A stretch of DNA of 35,563 bases from Parcubacteria bacterium DG_74_1 (GCA_001303125.1 LJNE01000002.1:1-35563); one strand, 5' to 3'; numbered from the stretch's first letter, positions 9,523-18,263 are shown. Translations and numbers: made by a program. The notes: generated from the sequence alone by a model not told the origin.

Positions 9523-10551
9523 TTAAATTTGCTTGCCGACAAATTCGGCAAACTCCGCTAAGCGACAAGCATAAGCCCATTCGTTGTCATACCAGGCTAA
9601 GATTTTAATTAAATTATTATCAATCACTCTGGTGTTATCCGCATCAACTATAGCCGAATAGGAATTACCAATATAATCGGAAGAGACCAAAGGAGCATCT
9701 TCCACCCCTAAAATTCCTTTTAATTTCACATTTTGGCTTGCCTTTTTGAGAATAAAATTAACCTCTTCTGCCGTGGTCTTTTTCTCTGTCTGGCAAACTA
9801 AATCCACAACAGAAACCGTAGGGGTAGGTACTCGTATGGCAATACCATCCAATTTCCCTTCAAGCTCGGGTAGGACCCGACCTAATGCTTTGGCCGCTCC
9901 CGTGCTCGTCGGAATAATATTTAAAGCAGCTGCCCTCGCTCTTCTTAAATCCTTATGGGGCAAATCCAAAATTCTCTGGTCGTTGGTATAAGAGTGGATC
10001 GTGGTCATAAATCCTTTAATAATTTTAAAATTATCGTTCAAAACCTTAGCTATAGGGGTCAAACAATTAGTGGTGCAAGAGCCCATATCTATAACTTTAT
10101 CTTTTTTAGAATCAAATTTTTCCTCATTCACTCCCAGAATATAACAGGGAATTTTTTCCGGATCCTTTGAGGGAGCTGAAATAATTACTTTTTTAGCACC
10201 AGCTGCCAAATGCTTTTCTGCTTTTTCATAATTTCTAAAAACTCCGGTACATTCCAGAACAATATCAATACCCATTTCTTGCCAAGGTAATCTACTCGGA
10301 TCGGTCTCTGCAAAAACCTTAATCCTTGTTCCTTTTGAAGTCCCGTCCACGAATAATTCGCCGTCTGTGGCCTTGATCGTCTTTTTCCAGATCCCGTAAA
10401 CCGAATCGTATCTTAAAAGATGGGCCAGGGTTTTGGAATCGGTCAAATCATTAACAGCCACCACTTCTAAATCGGGATGATTATTAATTATCCTCCGAAA
10501 AGTGGGTCGGCCGATACGGCCAAAACCATTAATAGCTATTTTAACCGGCAT
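9523..10551 (-). CDS. gap: glyceraldehyde 3-phosphate dehydrogenase
   Basis: 342 aa. It interconverts glyceraldehyde 3-phosphate and 1,3-bisphosphoglycerate with NAD(P). The Rossmann start is INGFGRIGRPTFRR, the catalytic cysteine is in DMGSCTTNC (about residue 159) and the catalytic histidine in TTIHSYTNDQ. This is the bacterial class of GapDH, unlike the archaeal-type enzymes nearby. The start ATG lies 4 bp after the glutaredoxin stop, so it is in the same operon; no SD is visible. A strong terminator follows. Confidence 0.96.
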   Translation of the reverse strand: MPVKIAINGFGRIGRPTFRRIINNHPDLEVVAVNDLTDSKTLAHLLRYDSVYGIWKKTIKATDGELFVDGTSKGTRIKVFAETDPSRLPWQEMGIDIVLECTGVFRNYEKAEKHLAAGAKKVIISAPSKDPEKIPCYILGVNEEKFDSKKDKVIDMGSCTTNCLTPIAKVLNDNFKIIKGFMTTIHSYTNDQRILDLPHKDLRRARAAALNIIPTSTGAAKALGRVLPELEGKLDGIAIRVPTPTVSVVDLVCQTEKKTTAEEVNFILKKASQNVKLKGILGVEDAPLVSSDYIGNSYSAIVDADNTRVIDNNLIKILAWYDNEWAYACRLAEFAEFVGKQI

Positions 10552-10555
10552 GAAA

Positions 10556-10810
10556 TCATTCTTTAATGTTTAATAATTGACAAATTCTTTTCTTGTCAAA
10601 CCCCGCTACCATTTCTCCGTTTATCTCCACTACCGGTACTCCCATCTGGCCTGATTTTTTAATTATTTCTTCCTTAAGTTTCTCGTCTTGAGAAACATCG
10701 ATTTCTTCAAATTGAATATTGTTTTCCTTCAGAAATTGTTTTAAAGTAACGCAATAAGGACACAAAGAAGTGGTAAAAACAATTATTCTGTCTTGGGATT
10801 TTTTTTCCAT
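10556..10810 (-). CDS. glutaredoxin-like redox protein (NrdH/YruB-like)
   Basis: 84 aa thioredoxin-fold protein with a dithiol CPYC active site near residues 18-21 (TTSLCPYC), the cis-proline motif GVPVVEI and GFDKKRI. The last two resemble NrdH and YruB-type glutaredoxins, some of which are reduced by thioredoxin reductase rather than glutathione. TrxB is encoded upstream in the same gene string, which makes it a plausible reductant; this is inference. It is 19 bp downstream of the Dsb-like gene and 4 bp upstream of gap. Confidence 0.88.
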   Translation of the reverse strand: MEKKSQDRIIVFTTSLCPYCVTLKQFLKENNIQFEEIDVSQDEKLKEEIIKKSGQMGVPVVEINGEMVAGFDKKRICQLLNIKE

Positions 10811-10829
10811 TTAATTATATCGGGTTTAA

Positions 10830-11849
10830 CTATTCGCAGCTCCCCTCGCTCGAAGAGCCTATGTCAAGACCGAAACCAGGAGAAAAGGACTCTTCTGAAA
10901 GATTTTGAGAACATTCAGAAGGCGGCGCATTAAAAGTCTGACAAATTACTTCTTTGAACTTTTCCGGCGTTCTTTCAAAATCTGGGATAACCGTGCATTT
11001 TATATCTCCCTCGGGGCAATATTGCTGATTTTGAACAATAACTGAATCGTTTATCACTATAGTTGGTGAACCTCCGACTCCATATTTATCATTCAAATCT
11101 TTCTGAACATCAAATTTGGGATAATAGCCGTTTAACCAGGTGCTTTTATCGTTGTATAATTCGGTAACCTTGTATGTCTCGTCGGTCTGGGAAATACAAG
11201 AATCCATTTTATTTTTATCAATATCAGCTCCGTTAAGGCATTCTTCAAAATTTCCATTCTTAACAAAACAATTCAAATAACTATAGTACTTTTCTTTTTC
11301 TTCTTTTTGAATACAATATTGCCTTAAGTTTTCATCTATCTCTTCTTTTTCGTGCATTATATAATTAACAAAATATATTCCCATGTCAGCTTTGTCTTTT
11401 AACAAATCGTAAACTGGCAAAAACATCTTCTGCGCCTGTAAGCCGTACGGGCAATACGACATGACAAAAAGTTTAACATCGGGCCTATCACTTTTCATCA
11501 CTTCTTGCGTTAAGGAAGAATCTAAATTAACTCCTTCCTCGGGAAATAGGAGCTTGCCATCTTTTGTTATGTAAGAAGGGAATTCCTCATCTTCAATTTT
11601 AAGCTGGATTTTATACATTCCGCTCTCCTCTATTATGTTTACTAGAGAAGCTATCATACCTTCCGGCAGCAAATTCTTATTAATAAAGTTAATTGCTTTC
11701 TCTCCAGCCTCCTCAGCAGAAAGAGTTCCTGGTTGCGCTTCCGTCGGAGCACTTTTTCCTTGATTAACAAAAACTACTGCGCCGGCAATCAAAACTCCAG
11801 CAACGATAATGGCTATCGGTATTAATTTTTTGTTTATTTCTTTTGTCAT
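10830..11849 (-). CDS. membrane-anchored DsbA/GILT-like thiol protein with CPYG active site
   Basis: 339 aa. One N-terminal transmembrane anchor (about residues 8-29) is followed by a region of about 100 residues and then a thioredoxin-like domain. The active-site position reads MSYCPYGLQAQK, a CxxG monothiol motif rather than CxxC, and a cis-proline loop is seen as GVGGSPTIVIND. Ten further cysteines follow, including CIQKEE, LNCFV, EECLNG, DSCIS and a C-terminal pair in PSECSQ and GSCE. This resembles GILT/DsbA-like extracytoplasmic thiol oxidoreductases. A role in folding disulfide-containing secreted proteins is inferred. It lies 51 bp after apgM. Confidence 0.75.
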   Translation of the reverse strand: MTKEINKKLIPIAIIVAGVLIAGAVVFVNQGKSAPTEAQPGTLSAEEAGEKAINFINKNLLPEGMIASLVNIIEESGMYKIQLKIEDEEFPSYITKDGKLLFPEEGVNLDSSLTQEVMKSDRPDVKLFVMSYCPYGLQAQKMFLPVYDLLKDKADMGIYFVNYIMHEKEEIDENLRQYCIQKEEKEKYYSYLNCFVKNGNFEECLNGADIDKNKMDSCISQTDETYKVTELYNDKSTWLNGYYPKFDVQKDLNDKYGVGGSPTIVINDSVIVQNQQYCPEGDIKCTVIPDFERTPEKFKEVICQTFNAPPSECSQNLSEESFSPGFGLDIGSSSEGSCE

Positions 11850-11900
11850 ATTATATTATTTGTTTATTTTGCTATTACAGGGCTAATTATACAATAAATT

Positions 11901-13121
11901 TTACTTATTGTAAAGAAGAACCTTCTGCATTAAATGTAGCTGTTTTATCTTGCCTAATTTTCCTTTCTGGCAGGCTTTTTCGGAAAACTCCTTAATGTTA
12001 TCAGCTCTCATTTTATCACTATAAATCAAAATTGGGAAGAGTCTTGAACAATGTCGTTTTAACTCAGAACAGGTAGCATGGTCACCTGTAACCACAATTA
12101 AAGTTTTTTTTAATTCGAGTAAGGGTTTTAAATTTTTATCAATTCTTTCAATGAACTTCTTCTTCCCAAAATAATTCCCGTCTTCGGCTAAGCTATCAGT
12201 TGCTTTTATGTGTAAAAATACGAAATCGTGATTTCTGATGGCTTTTTTGGTAGCCAAAAATTTTCCTCTTAAATTGGTGTCAGCGAAACCGGTAGCTCCC
12301 TTGACTTCAACTAAATCCATGCCTAAAATTTTCCCAATCCCTTTGTAGAGCCCGCCTCCCGCAATACAGCCAGCTTTTAAACCGTGCTTCTCTTTAAAAG
12401 AGGGAATTTTTCTTACCTCTCCGGCTCCTCTGACCAAAAGATAGTTAGCTGGTAAAAGTTTTTGCTTTTTCCTTTTTTTGTTGAAGGGGTGATTCTTTAA
12501 AATTTGGTGGGCTTTTTCTAAAAATTCATTCAAGACATGAGCTGTAAATTCTGCTTTTCCTCTCTCCCTTTCTCCACATTTCCCAAAAATGCAAATGGGA
12601 AAAATTTTTCTAACCTTCTCCCCCACCTTATGAGGATCTCCGTCGGTAATAGCCGAAGACATATTCTTTCCTCTTAGAACTAATACTATCCGATGACCGT
12701 AAGATTTTTTAATCAAAACATTAACTCCTTTAATTCTAATTTTAGAAATAGCTTTAACAAGAGATTGGGTCTTTTCAATTCTACCTGCTCTTCTATCAAT
12801 AATTTTGAAATTTTCATCCACTGTTCCAAAATTTGTCCTCAGGGCAACATCCCCTTTTTTTAATTTAATGCCAATCCCGGCTGCCTCATAGGGGCCTCGA
12901 CCCAAATAATAAATTTTTGGGTCATAACCGAAAAGGGCAAGGTGACAAGTGTCAGATGCCGGCTTCTCTCCTATTTGCCAAGGCTCGACCAATCCACAAA
13001 TTCCCCTTCGGGTCAGCCAATCTAAATTTGGAGTTTCAGCGACCTCCAAAGGTGTTTTATTTCCTAAAGCCAGAATAGGTGCATCACCAAGCCCGTCAAG
13101 AACAATAAGAATAATCTTCAT
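11901..13121 (-). CDS. apgM: cofactor-independent phosphoglycerate mutase, archaeal (ApgM) type
   Basis: 406 aa, alkaline phosphatase superfamily. It interconverts 3- and 2-phosphoglycerate without 2,3-BPG. Motifs: ILIVLDGLGD (metal binding), PASDTCHLALFGYDP with the likely phosphorylated serine in ASD, GRGPYEAAGIG, LRTNFGT, and the C-terminal metal site VVTGDHATCSE. Length and motifs match the archaeal ApgM group rather than the ~510-aa GpmI. The start overlaps the enolase stop by 4 bp (ATGA), indicating coupling. Confidence 0.94.
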   Translation of the reverse strand: MKIILIVLDGLGDAPILALGNKTPLEVAETPNLDWLTRRGICGLVEPWQIGEKPASDTCHLALFGYDPKIYYLGRGPYEAAGIGIKLKKGDVALRTNFGTVDENFKIIDRRAGRIEKTQSLVKAISKIRIKGVNVLIKKSYGHRIVLVLRGKNMSSAITDGDPHKVGEKVRKIFPICIFGKCGERERGKAEFTAHVLNEFLEKAHQILKNHPFNKKRKKQKLLPANYLLVRGAGEVRKIPSFKEKHGLKAGCIAGGGLYKGIGKILGMDLVEVKGATGFADTNLRGKFLATKKAIRNHDFVFLHIKATDSLAEDGNYFGKKKFIERIDKNLKPLLELKKTLIVVTGDHATCSELKRHCSRLFPILIYSDKMRADNIKEFSEKACQKGKLGKIKQLHLMQKVLLYNK

Positions 13122-14212
13122 AACTCTTCTGAAATTTTTGATAACCGATTATATTTTGCTACTCTTTCGCCTCGGGCGGGAGCACCGGCTTTAATGAATT
13201 CGGCGCCAATACCTACGGCAAAATCGGCAATAAAGTCATCACAGGTTTCGCCAGACCGGTGGGAAACCATTATTTTCCAGCCGAATAACCTAGCTAATTT
13301 CGCCGCCTCCAAAGCTTTTGTCACTGTTCCGGTTTGATTGATTTTCAGCAAAAGGCCGTTACAAGCTTTCTCTTGATGAGCCCTTTTTATCTTTTTGGGA
13401 TTGGTAACCAAGAGGTCATCTCCGATTATGGTTATTTTTTTGCCCAATTTTTCGGCAATTTGCCGGAAATTAGACCAATCATCCTCGGCAAAAGGGTCTT
13501 CTAAACCAATAATCGGATATTTTTTAACCAAGTTTTGGAAATAATCAAAATTATAGATTTGCTTTTTCTCTTCGGAGAACTGAGAAGCAGCCACGTCTAT
13601 AATAATTTTCACACTGTATTGGGATAAAAGATCTAAGGCTTCCTCTGGAGAGTCGAAGGCCGGGGCGAAACCGCCTTCATCCCCTACGTTTTTGCCTAGT
13701 TTTTTTCTCAAATCCTGATAAATTTCCGAAGCTTTTTTCGTGCTACAGACAACCATAAATTCCTGAAAATCTAGGTTATTGGAAGCGTGCGCCCCACCGT
13801 TAATCACATTAAAGGCGGGGTTCGGTAAATTAATAGATAGACTATCGGAAATTTTATTAATATATCTCCAAAGAGGTATTTTCTCTGCGGCAGCTCCTGC
13901 GCGACAAACAGCCATAGATAATGGGGTAATAGCATTAGCACCGAACTTTTCAGGAGCCAAAAAATTATCGATCTCCTGTTGGTTAATAATATCTTTTCCT
14001 TTTAATTCAGGAGCTATAATTTCATTAATATTCTTAATTGCTTCTTGAGGCGTAACAACCGGTGCCTCATATTTTCCAATAGACGCGCCCGATGGCGCCG
14101 AATCCCTAAATAAACCCTGTGGAGTTTCCAAATCTACCTCTACCGTCCAACTTCCCCGGGAGTCTAAAATTTCCCTGGCTAAAATTTTTTTTATTTTTGG
14201 ATTCTGTTTCAT
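13118..14212 (-). CDS. eno: enolase, compact form
   Basis: 364 aa, clearly shorter than the usual 410-430 aa, but active-site blocks are present: GASIGKYEA, NGGAHASNNLDFQEFM, GDEGGFAP, IIIDVAASQF, GLEDPF, IIGDDLLVTN, LLLKINQTGT, MVSHRSGET and the Lys in EFIKAGAP. Shortening is seen in surface regions, for example the helix before GDEGG and the loop near residue 80. It interconverts 2-phosphoglycerate and PEP. It is 17 bp downstream of the third 7TM gene and overlaps apgM by 4 bp. Confidence 0.94.
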   Translation of the reverse strand: MKQNPKIKKILAREILDSRGSWTVEVDLETPQGLFRDSAPSGASIGKYEAPVVTPQEAIKNINEIIAPELKGKDIINQQEIDNFLAPEKFGANAITPLSMAVCRAGAAAEKIPLWRYINKISDSLSINLPNPAFNVINGGAHASNNLDFQEFMVVCSTKKASEIYQDLRKKLGKNVGDEGGFAPAFDSPEEALDLLSQYSVKIIIDVAASQFSEEKKQIYNFDYFQNLVKKYPIIGLEDPFAEDDWSNFRQIAEKLGKKITIIGDDLLVTNPKKIKRAHQEKACNGLLLKINQTGTVTKALEAAKLARLFGWKIMVSHRSGETCDDFIADFAVGIGAEFIKAGAPARGERVAKYNRLSKISEEL

Positions 14213-14229
14213 AAATTTAATTAACTATT

Positions 14230-14925
14230 TTAAATAGATCTTTCTTTCTGACTTGGAGCAAAAATAATAAAAATAATGATACCTCCAAAAATAAATAATA
14301 TATCCCTCCAAATAGAGCCAATATTTAAAAAAACAAAATCGAACAAAGCGCCTATAATCACAATTAAAGAAAGGATAATAAACCCTAAAGTTTTTCTTTT
14401 AGTATAAACATCTTGGGCTTTCTGAAATTGCTCAAAAAAAATGAAAATTGCCGGAATAAAAGCAATAAGAAATAAAGAAGCTCGTAAATTTATAGCAAAA
14501 CTAGAAACTATTGGAGCACCCCAATTTATCGCTCCGCTCGGTTCTAAAAAAGGGTTAAATGGAATAAAAATAGTTAAATAAGTAGAAATCATTCCTAAAA
14601 GAAAAACTGGAATAAATCCTAACCAGGGAGAAACTTTAGGTGAAAATTTAACATAAACCGAGAAATAAGCCATTATTGAGAAAGCAAGAGCCTGCAAAAA
14701 TCCTCCAAAATTTACTGTGAATCTCAAAAAAAATAAATTTTTAACAAAAAACAATCCGCCTATCGCTTTAATAAGAACGAATAGCCAAAAAATTGAAAAG
14801 ATATAGAATAAAAGTTTGGAAACAATATCTTTCTCTTTTTTCCAATACTGGAAAACCCGATAGACAAGAGAGCCTATAGCAAAAGAAAGGATTAAATAAG
14901 CGAATCCGGTGATGGAATAACTCAT
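14230..14925 (-). CDS. 7TM membrane protein, paralogue 3 of a tandem triplet
   Basis: 231 aa with about seven hydrophobic segments. It shares with the next two genes the start SYSITGFAYL, the YRVFQYWKKEK basic loop after helix 1, SPWLGFIPVFLLG and FNPFLEPSGAINWG. It lacks the tail seen in the other two (MPRPL...SSYYIK). The topology resembles stand-alone 7TM sensor modules found at the N-terminus of some histidine kinases, but no signalling domain is present. Function unknown. The start overlaps the upstream paralogue's stop by 4 bp. Confidence 0.8.
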   Translation of the reverse strand: MSYSITGFAYLILSFAIGSLVYRVFQYWKKEKDIVSKLLFYIFSIFWLFVLIKAIGGLFFVKNLFFLRFTVNFGGFLQALAFSIMAYFSVYVKFSPKVSPWLGFIPVFLLGMISTYLTIFIPFNPFLEPSGAINWGAPIVSSFAINLRASLFLIAFIPAIFIFFEQFQKAQDVYTKRKTLGFIILSLIVIIGALFDFVFLNIGSIWRDILFIFGGIIIFIIFAPSQKERSI

Positions 14926-15677
14926 AATTTATTTGAGGTTTTAATATAATAAGAAGATGGTCCAGACAAGGGGCGGGGCATGGTTAAAATAAGTGTAATG
15001 AAAAGAATGATACTACAAACAATAAGAGCTATATCTCTCCCTATGGCACCTAAGTTAAAAGTATTAATAAATAAAAAATCAAAAGAGGCGACTATCAGTA
15101 TAAATAAAAAGGCGAGACCTAATCCAAGAGATTTTGCCCTGATATAAGGGTCTTCTGAATTTTTAAATTGTGAAAGAAAAATAATAGATAACGGGATAAT
15201 AGTAATGAGTGAAAGAAAAAGTCTCAGAGACGATACAAAAACGGCCATAGAACTAGATGGAAAGCCCCAATTAATAGCTCCACTCGCTTCAAGAAAGGGA
15301 TTAAATTGAAGTAAAACGACACTCAAAATTGCGGCAATTAGTCCTAAAACAAGAACCGGAATAAAACCAAGCCAAGGAGAAATCTTAGGAAATTTAAGAT
15401 AAATAATATGATAAGCTATAACGGCGAAAATAAGCGCTTGGATAAAAACGCCGACCTCTATTTTTTTTGATAAAACAGGAGGAAGAGGGCTATCGGCAAA
15501 AAATAATCCACTAATTGCGTCAATTAAAACAAACAATCCAAAAAGGCTGGCAATATAAAGCGCCTGTTTAGAAACAGCAGATTTTTCTTTCTTCCAGTAC
15601 TGAAAAAGGCGATAAATTAAAAATCCCACAGGAAAAAGTAAAACTAAATAAGCAACACCAGTAATAGAATAACTCAT
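14922..15677 (-). CDS. 7TM membrane protein, paralogue 2 of a tandem triplet
   Basis: 251 aa, about seven membrane segments. Shared features are SYSITGVAYL, YRLFQYWKKEK, ISPWLGFIPVLVLG, FNPFLEASGAINWG and the C-terminal LTMPRPLSGPSSYYIK. The last is nearly identical to the tail of paralogue 1, so duplication or gene conversion is recent in that segment. Both junctions are 4-bp ATGA-type overlaps, so the three proteins are probably made in step and may form a complex. Function unknown. Confidence 0.8.
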   Translation of the reverse strand: MSYSITGVAYLVLLFPVGFLIYRLFQYWKKEKSAVSKQALYIASLFGLFVLIDAISGLFFADSPLPPVLSKKIEVGVFIQALIFAVIAYHIIYLKFPKISPWLGFIPVLVLGLIAAILSVVLLQFNPFLEASGAINWGFPSSSMAVFVSSLRLFLSLITIIPLSIIFLSQFKNSEDPYIRAKSLGLGLAFLFILIVASFDFLFINTFNLGAIGRDIALIVCSIILFITLILTMPRPLSGPSSYYIKTSNKL

Positions 15678-16420
15678 AGTTTACTTGAGCTTTTAATATA
15701 ATAAGAAGATGACCCAGGCAAGGGACGGGGCATAGTTAAAATAAGTGTAATGAAAAGAATGATACTAATAGCAATATACTCTATATCTCGCCATATTGGG
15801 TCTACCTTTAAAAAGCTAACGAGTAAAAAATCAAGTAACATACTCGATGATGCAATTATAATGGAGAGGGAAAATCCAAACGCTTTCCTTTTAGCATAAA
15901 GGTCTTTTGAGATTTTAAACTGTTGGAAAAGAATAATAATGATTGGAGTAAGAACAAGCAGGGCTAAAAAGATTCTCAGTATTGCCATAGCAAAAACAAA
16001 TGGGCCAGAGGAAAAACCCCAGTTTATCGCTCCGCTTTCCTCAAGATGTGGGTTAAATGAAGTCATCACTGTTAGGACGAAGGCAATCAACCCTAAGATA
16101 AGAACTGGGATAAGACCAAGCCAAGGAGAAACTCTGGGAAATTTAAGATAAACAATCAAATAAGCTAAAATGGCAAAAATAAAGGCCTCAACGGCAGCAG
16201 CAGCATCTATAGTCATTTCTAAAAAAGTAGGATTGGTGGAAAAAAATAATCCCCCAATCGCTTTAATCAGGGTAAATATTTCAACCAAAATAACAGCATA
16301 AAGCCAGAGTTTAGAAACAAGGTCTTTTTCTCTTTTCCAGTATTGAAAGAAGCGGTAAACTAAAAAACCGAAGGCGAGAAAAAAAGTTAAATAAGCGAAT
16401 CCGGTAATGGAGTAATTCAT
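15674..16420 (-). CDS. 7TM membrane protein, paralogue 1 of a tandem triplet
   Basis: 248 aa, first of the three in transcription order, 21 bp after trxB. It has about seven hydrophobic helices, NYSITGFAYL, YRFFQYWKREK, VSPWLGLIPVLILG, FNPHLEESGAINWG and the tail MPRPLPGSSSYYIK. The SGAINWG segment between helices is the most conserved stretch across the three and may be a ligand or partner site. No known catalytic motif is visible. Confidence 0.8.
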   Translation of the reverse strand: MNYSITGFAYLTFFLAFGFLVYRFFQYWKREKDLVSKLWLYAVILVEIFTLIKAIGGLFFSTNPTFLEMTIDAAAAVEAFIFAILAYLIVYLKFPRVSPWLGLIPVLILGLIAFVLTVMTSFNPHLEESGAINWGFSSGPFVFAMAILRIFLALLVLTPIIIILFQQFKISKDLYAKRKAFGFSLSIIIASSSMLLDFLLVSFLKVDPIWRDIEYIAISIILFITLILTMPRPLPGSSSYYIKSSSKL

Positions 16421-16441
16421 AGTTTATTTGACTAAATTTAC

Positions 16442-17386
16442 TTATTCGTATTGTTTTACTGGTCGTCGGCTGTTTCTTAAATAGCTGTAAACAGAAAGGG
16501 CGGCCTTACATCCTTCGCCGGCGGCCACTATAATTTGTTTCCACCTGAGATCGGTCACGTCGCCGGCCACAAAAAGGCCAGAAGTTTTGGTCATATTGGT
16601 TTTGGGATCAATTCTAATCTCATCTTTTTCGTTAAATTCCACTAAATCTTTAACAAAGCCAGTAGCCGGAACATTTCCAATTTCCACAAAAACTCCTTCT
16701 AGGGGCAAAGTTTTTTCTTTGCCAGTTTTTCTGTCTTGGTAAACAATTGAGTTGACAAATTTTTCGCCTTCAATCTTTCTCAGGCTAGTATTAGTGAATA
16801 TCTGAACTTTTTTTGTCTTCTTAACCAATTCTTGGTTAATCTCATCCGCACCCACCTTTGAAGAATATTCCAAGACGTATATTCTCTTGGCCCAATTGCT
16901 TAAAGCGATGGCTGCTTCAAAGCCGGCATTGCCGCCGCCTACTACCGCTACCGTCTTTCCGGCAAACATCGGAGCATCACAGGTTGTACAATAACTTACA
17001 CCGCGTCCGATAAATTCTTTTTCACCAGGAACCTCCAGAGGCCGGGGGTCAGCTCCCGAAGCCACGATAACTGTCCTAGCCGAGAATTTGTGCTTACTGC
17101 CTGTGGTTATATAGAAGGTGCTACCAACCTTTCTAATCTTAGTTGCCGAATCCCTTTCAATGGCTATTTTTTGTTTTCTCAGGTGTTTTTCAAACTTCCG
17201 ACTTAACTCTAATCCTGATACTTCTTCAAATCCTGGATAGTTTTCAATAGCCACGGCTTTTCTGGCCATCTGGCCACCAAACTCTTTGGCGATCAAAAGA
17301 CTGTTTAATTTTTGTCTGACAGCATAAATACCGGCGGTAATCCCGGCCGGACCTCCGCCAATAATTATAAGGTCATAACGAGTCAT
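16442..17386 (-). CDS. trxB: thioredoxin reductase (FAD/NAD(P)-dependent)
   Basis: 314 aa, normal for low-molecular-weight TrxB. FAD-binding GGGPAGITAGIYA starts at residue 9, the redox-active CxxC is GVSYCTTCDAPMF, the second dinucleotide motif is VVGGGNAGFEAAI, and the C-terminal FAD signature is GLFVAGDVTD. It moves electrons from NAD(P)H to a thioredoxin or glutaredoxin; no thioredoxin gene is in the window, but a glutaredoxin-like gene is in the same string. It is 13 bp downstream of nnrD. No SD. Confidence 0.94.
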   Translation of the reverse strand: MTRYDLIIIGGGPAGITAGIYAVRQKLNSLLIAKEFGGQMARKAVAIENYPGFEEVSGLELSRKFEKHLRKQKIAIERDSATKIRKVGSTFYITTGSKHKFSARTVIVASGADPRPLEVPGEKEFIGRGVSYCTTCDAPMFAGKTVAVVGGGNAGFEAAIALSNWAKRIYVLEYSSKVGADEINQELVKKTKKVQIFTNTSLRKIEGEKFVNSIVYQDRKTGKEKTLPLEGVFVEIGNVPATGFVKDLVEFNEKDEIRIDPKTNMTKTSGLFVAGDVTDLRWKQIIVAAGEGCKAALSVYSYLRNSRRPVKQYE

Positions 17387-17399
17387 AAGTTATAGATTA

Positions 17400-18263
17400 T
17401 TAATGTAAGACTTCTGGAATAGCTTCAATTAAATCTGTCGCCAGCATTCCTTCCTTTAACCTTTGGCTGGCGATTTCGCCGGCTTTTCCGTTAATATAGG
17501 CAGCTGCCTGGGCAGCAGTAAAAATGTTAATTCTTCTGGCCACCAAAGCACCACAAATCCCGGCCAGAGTATCCCCAGTCCCTCCCGAGGTCATAAAGGA
17601 ATTTCCTGTTCTATTCACAGCAACTTCTTTGCCGTCGGAAATAATATCAATTTCACCCTTAAGCAAGATCGTTGCGCCTAATCTTCGGCTCTCTTCTTGG
17701 ACTATCTTAATTTTTTCTTGTTCAATTTTACCGAACACTTCTTTGCCCGTTAATATAAAAAATTCATGGCTATGTGGAGTAAAAAGAAAATTCTTGTTTT
17801 TAAAAACCCCCGGTTTCTGCGCCAACGCATAAATAGCATCGGCGTCTACTACCGCCGGCGAAGAAACCTCTGATAAATATTTTATAATCGTTTCTTGAGT
17901 CTCTTTGCTTCGGCCTAATCCGCCGCCGATAACAACCGCCACATTTCCTCTGCCCATTGTTTTAGCGGATTCCGTCATAGAAATTAAATTACTCAAGTCC
18001 GGCTCATCCAACCATTTACCTTCTAAAGGGTACGCCGCCAGATTAGGAGAAAAAGAAGCTATAATATCTGCGGCTCTCTTGGGAGCCAAAATCTTTACCA
18101 TATCTACGCCAGCCCGGAAGGCCGCCAAAGCTGAAAGTGCCGGAGAGCCAGAATAGAAATCCGAGCCGCCAATGATAACCAAAAGCCCGAAGTCATATTT
18201 CTTAGAGTCCTTTGGCCGCTCTTTATAAATATCTCTTAAAATATTCTTAGTTATTTCAAGCAT
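17400..18263 (-). CDS. nnrD: ADP/ATP-dependent NAD(P)H-hydrate dehydratase
   Basis: 287 aa, the carbohydrate-kinase-like domain of the YjeF family without the epimerase half. It repairs hydrated NAD(P)H. Visible motifs are VIIGGSDFYSGSP near the N-terminus, FTPHSHEF, the nucleotide/catalytic GGTGDTLAGICGA and a final GMLATDLIEAIP. It heads the long minus-strand string and is divergent from the UMP kinase gene across an 83-bp gap. A possible promoter is TTGAAG, 17 bp, TTTTAA just upstream of the ATG. Confidence 0.88.
   Translation of the reverse strand: MLEITKNILRDIYKERPKDSKKYDFGLLVIIGGSDFYSGSPALSALAAFRAGVDMVKILAPKRAADIIASFSPNLAAYPLEGKWLDEPDLSNLISMTESAKTMGRGNVAVVIGGGLGRSKETQETIIKYLSEVSSPAVVDADAIYALAQKPGVFKNKNFLFTPHSHEFFILTGKEVFGKIEQEKIKIVQEESRRLGATILLKGEIDIISDGKEVAVNRTGNSFMTSGGTGDTLAGICGALVARRINIFTAAQAAAYINGKAGEIASQRLKEGMLATDLIEAIPEVLH

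Noticed and set aside
12949-14048. Plus-strand ORFs inside apgM and eno
   Set aside because: Overlap well-supported enzymes on the other strand and have no family features.
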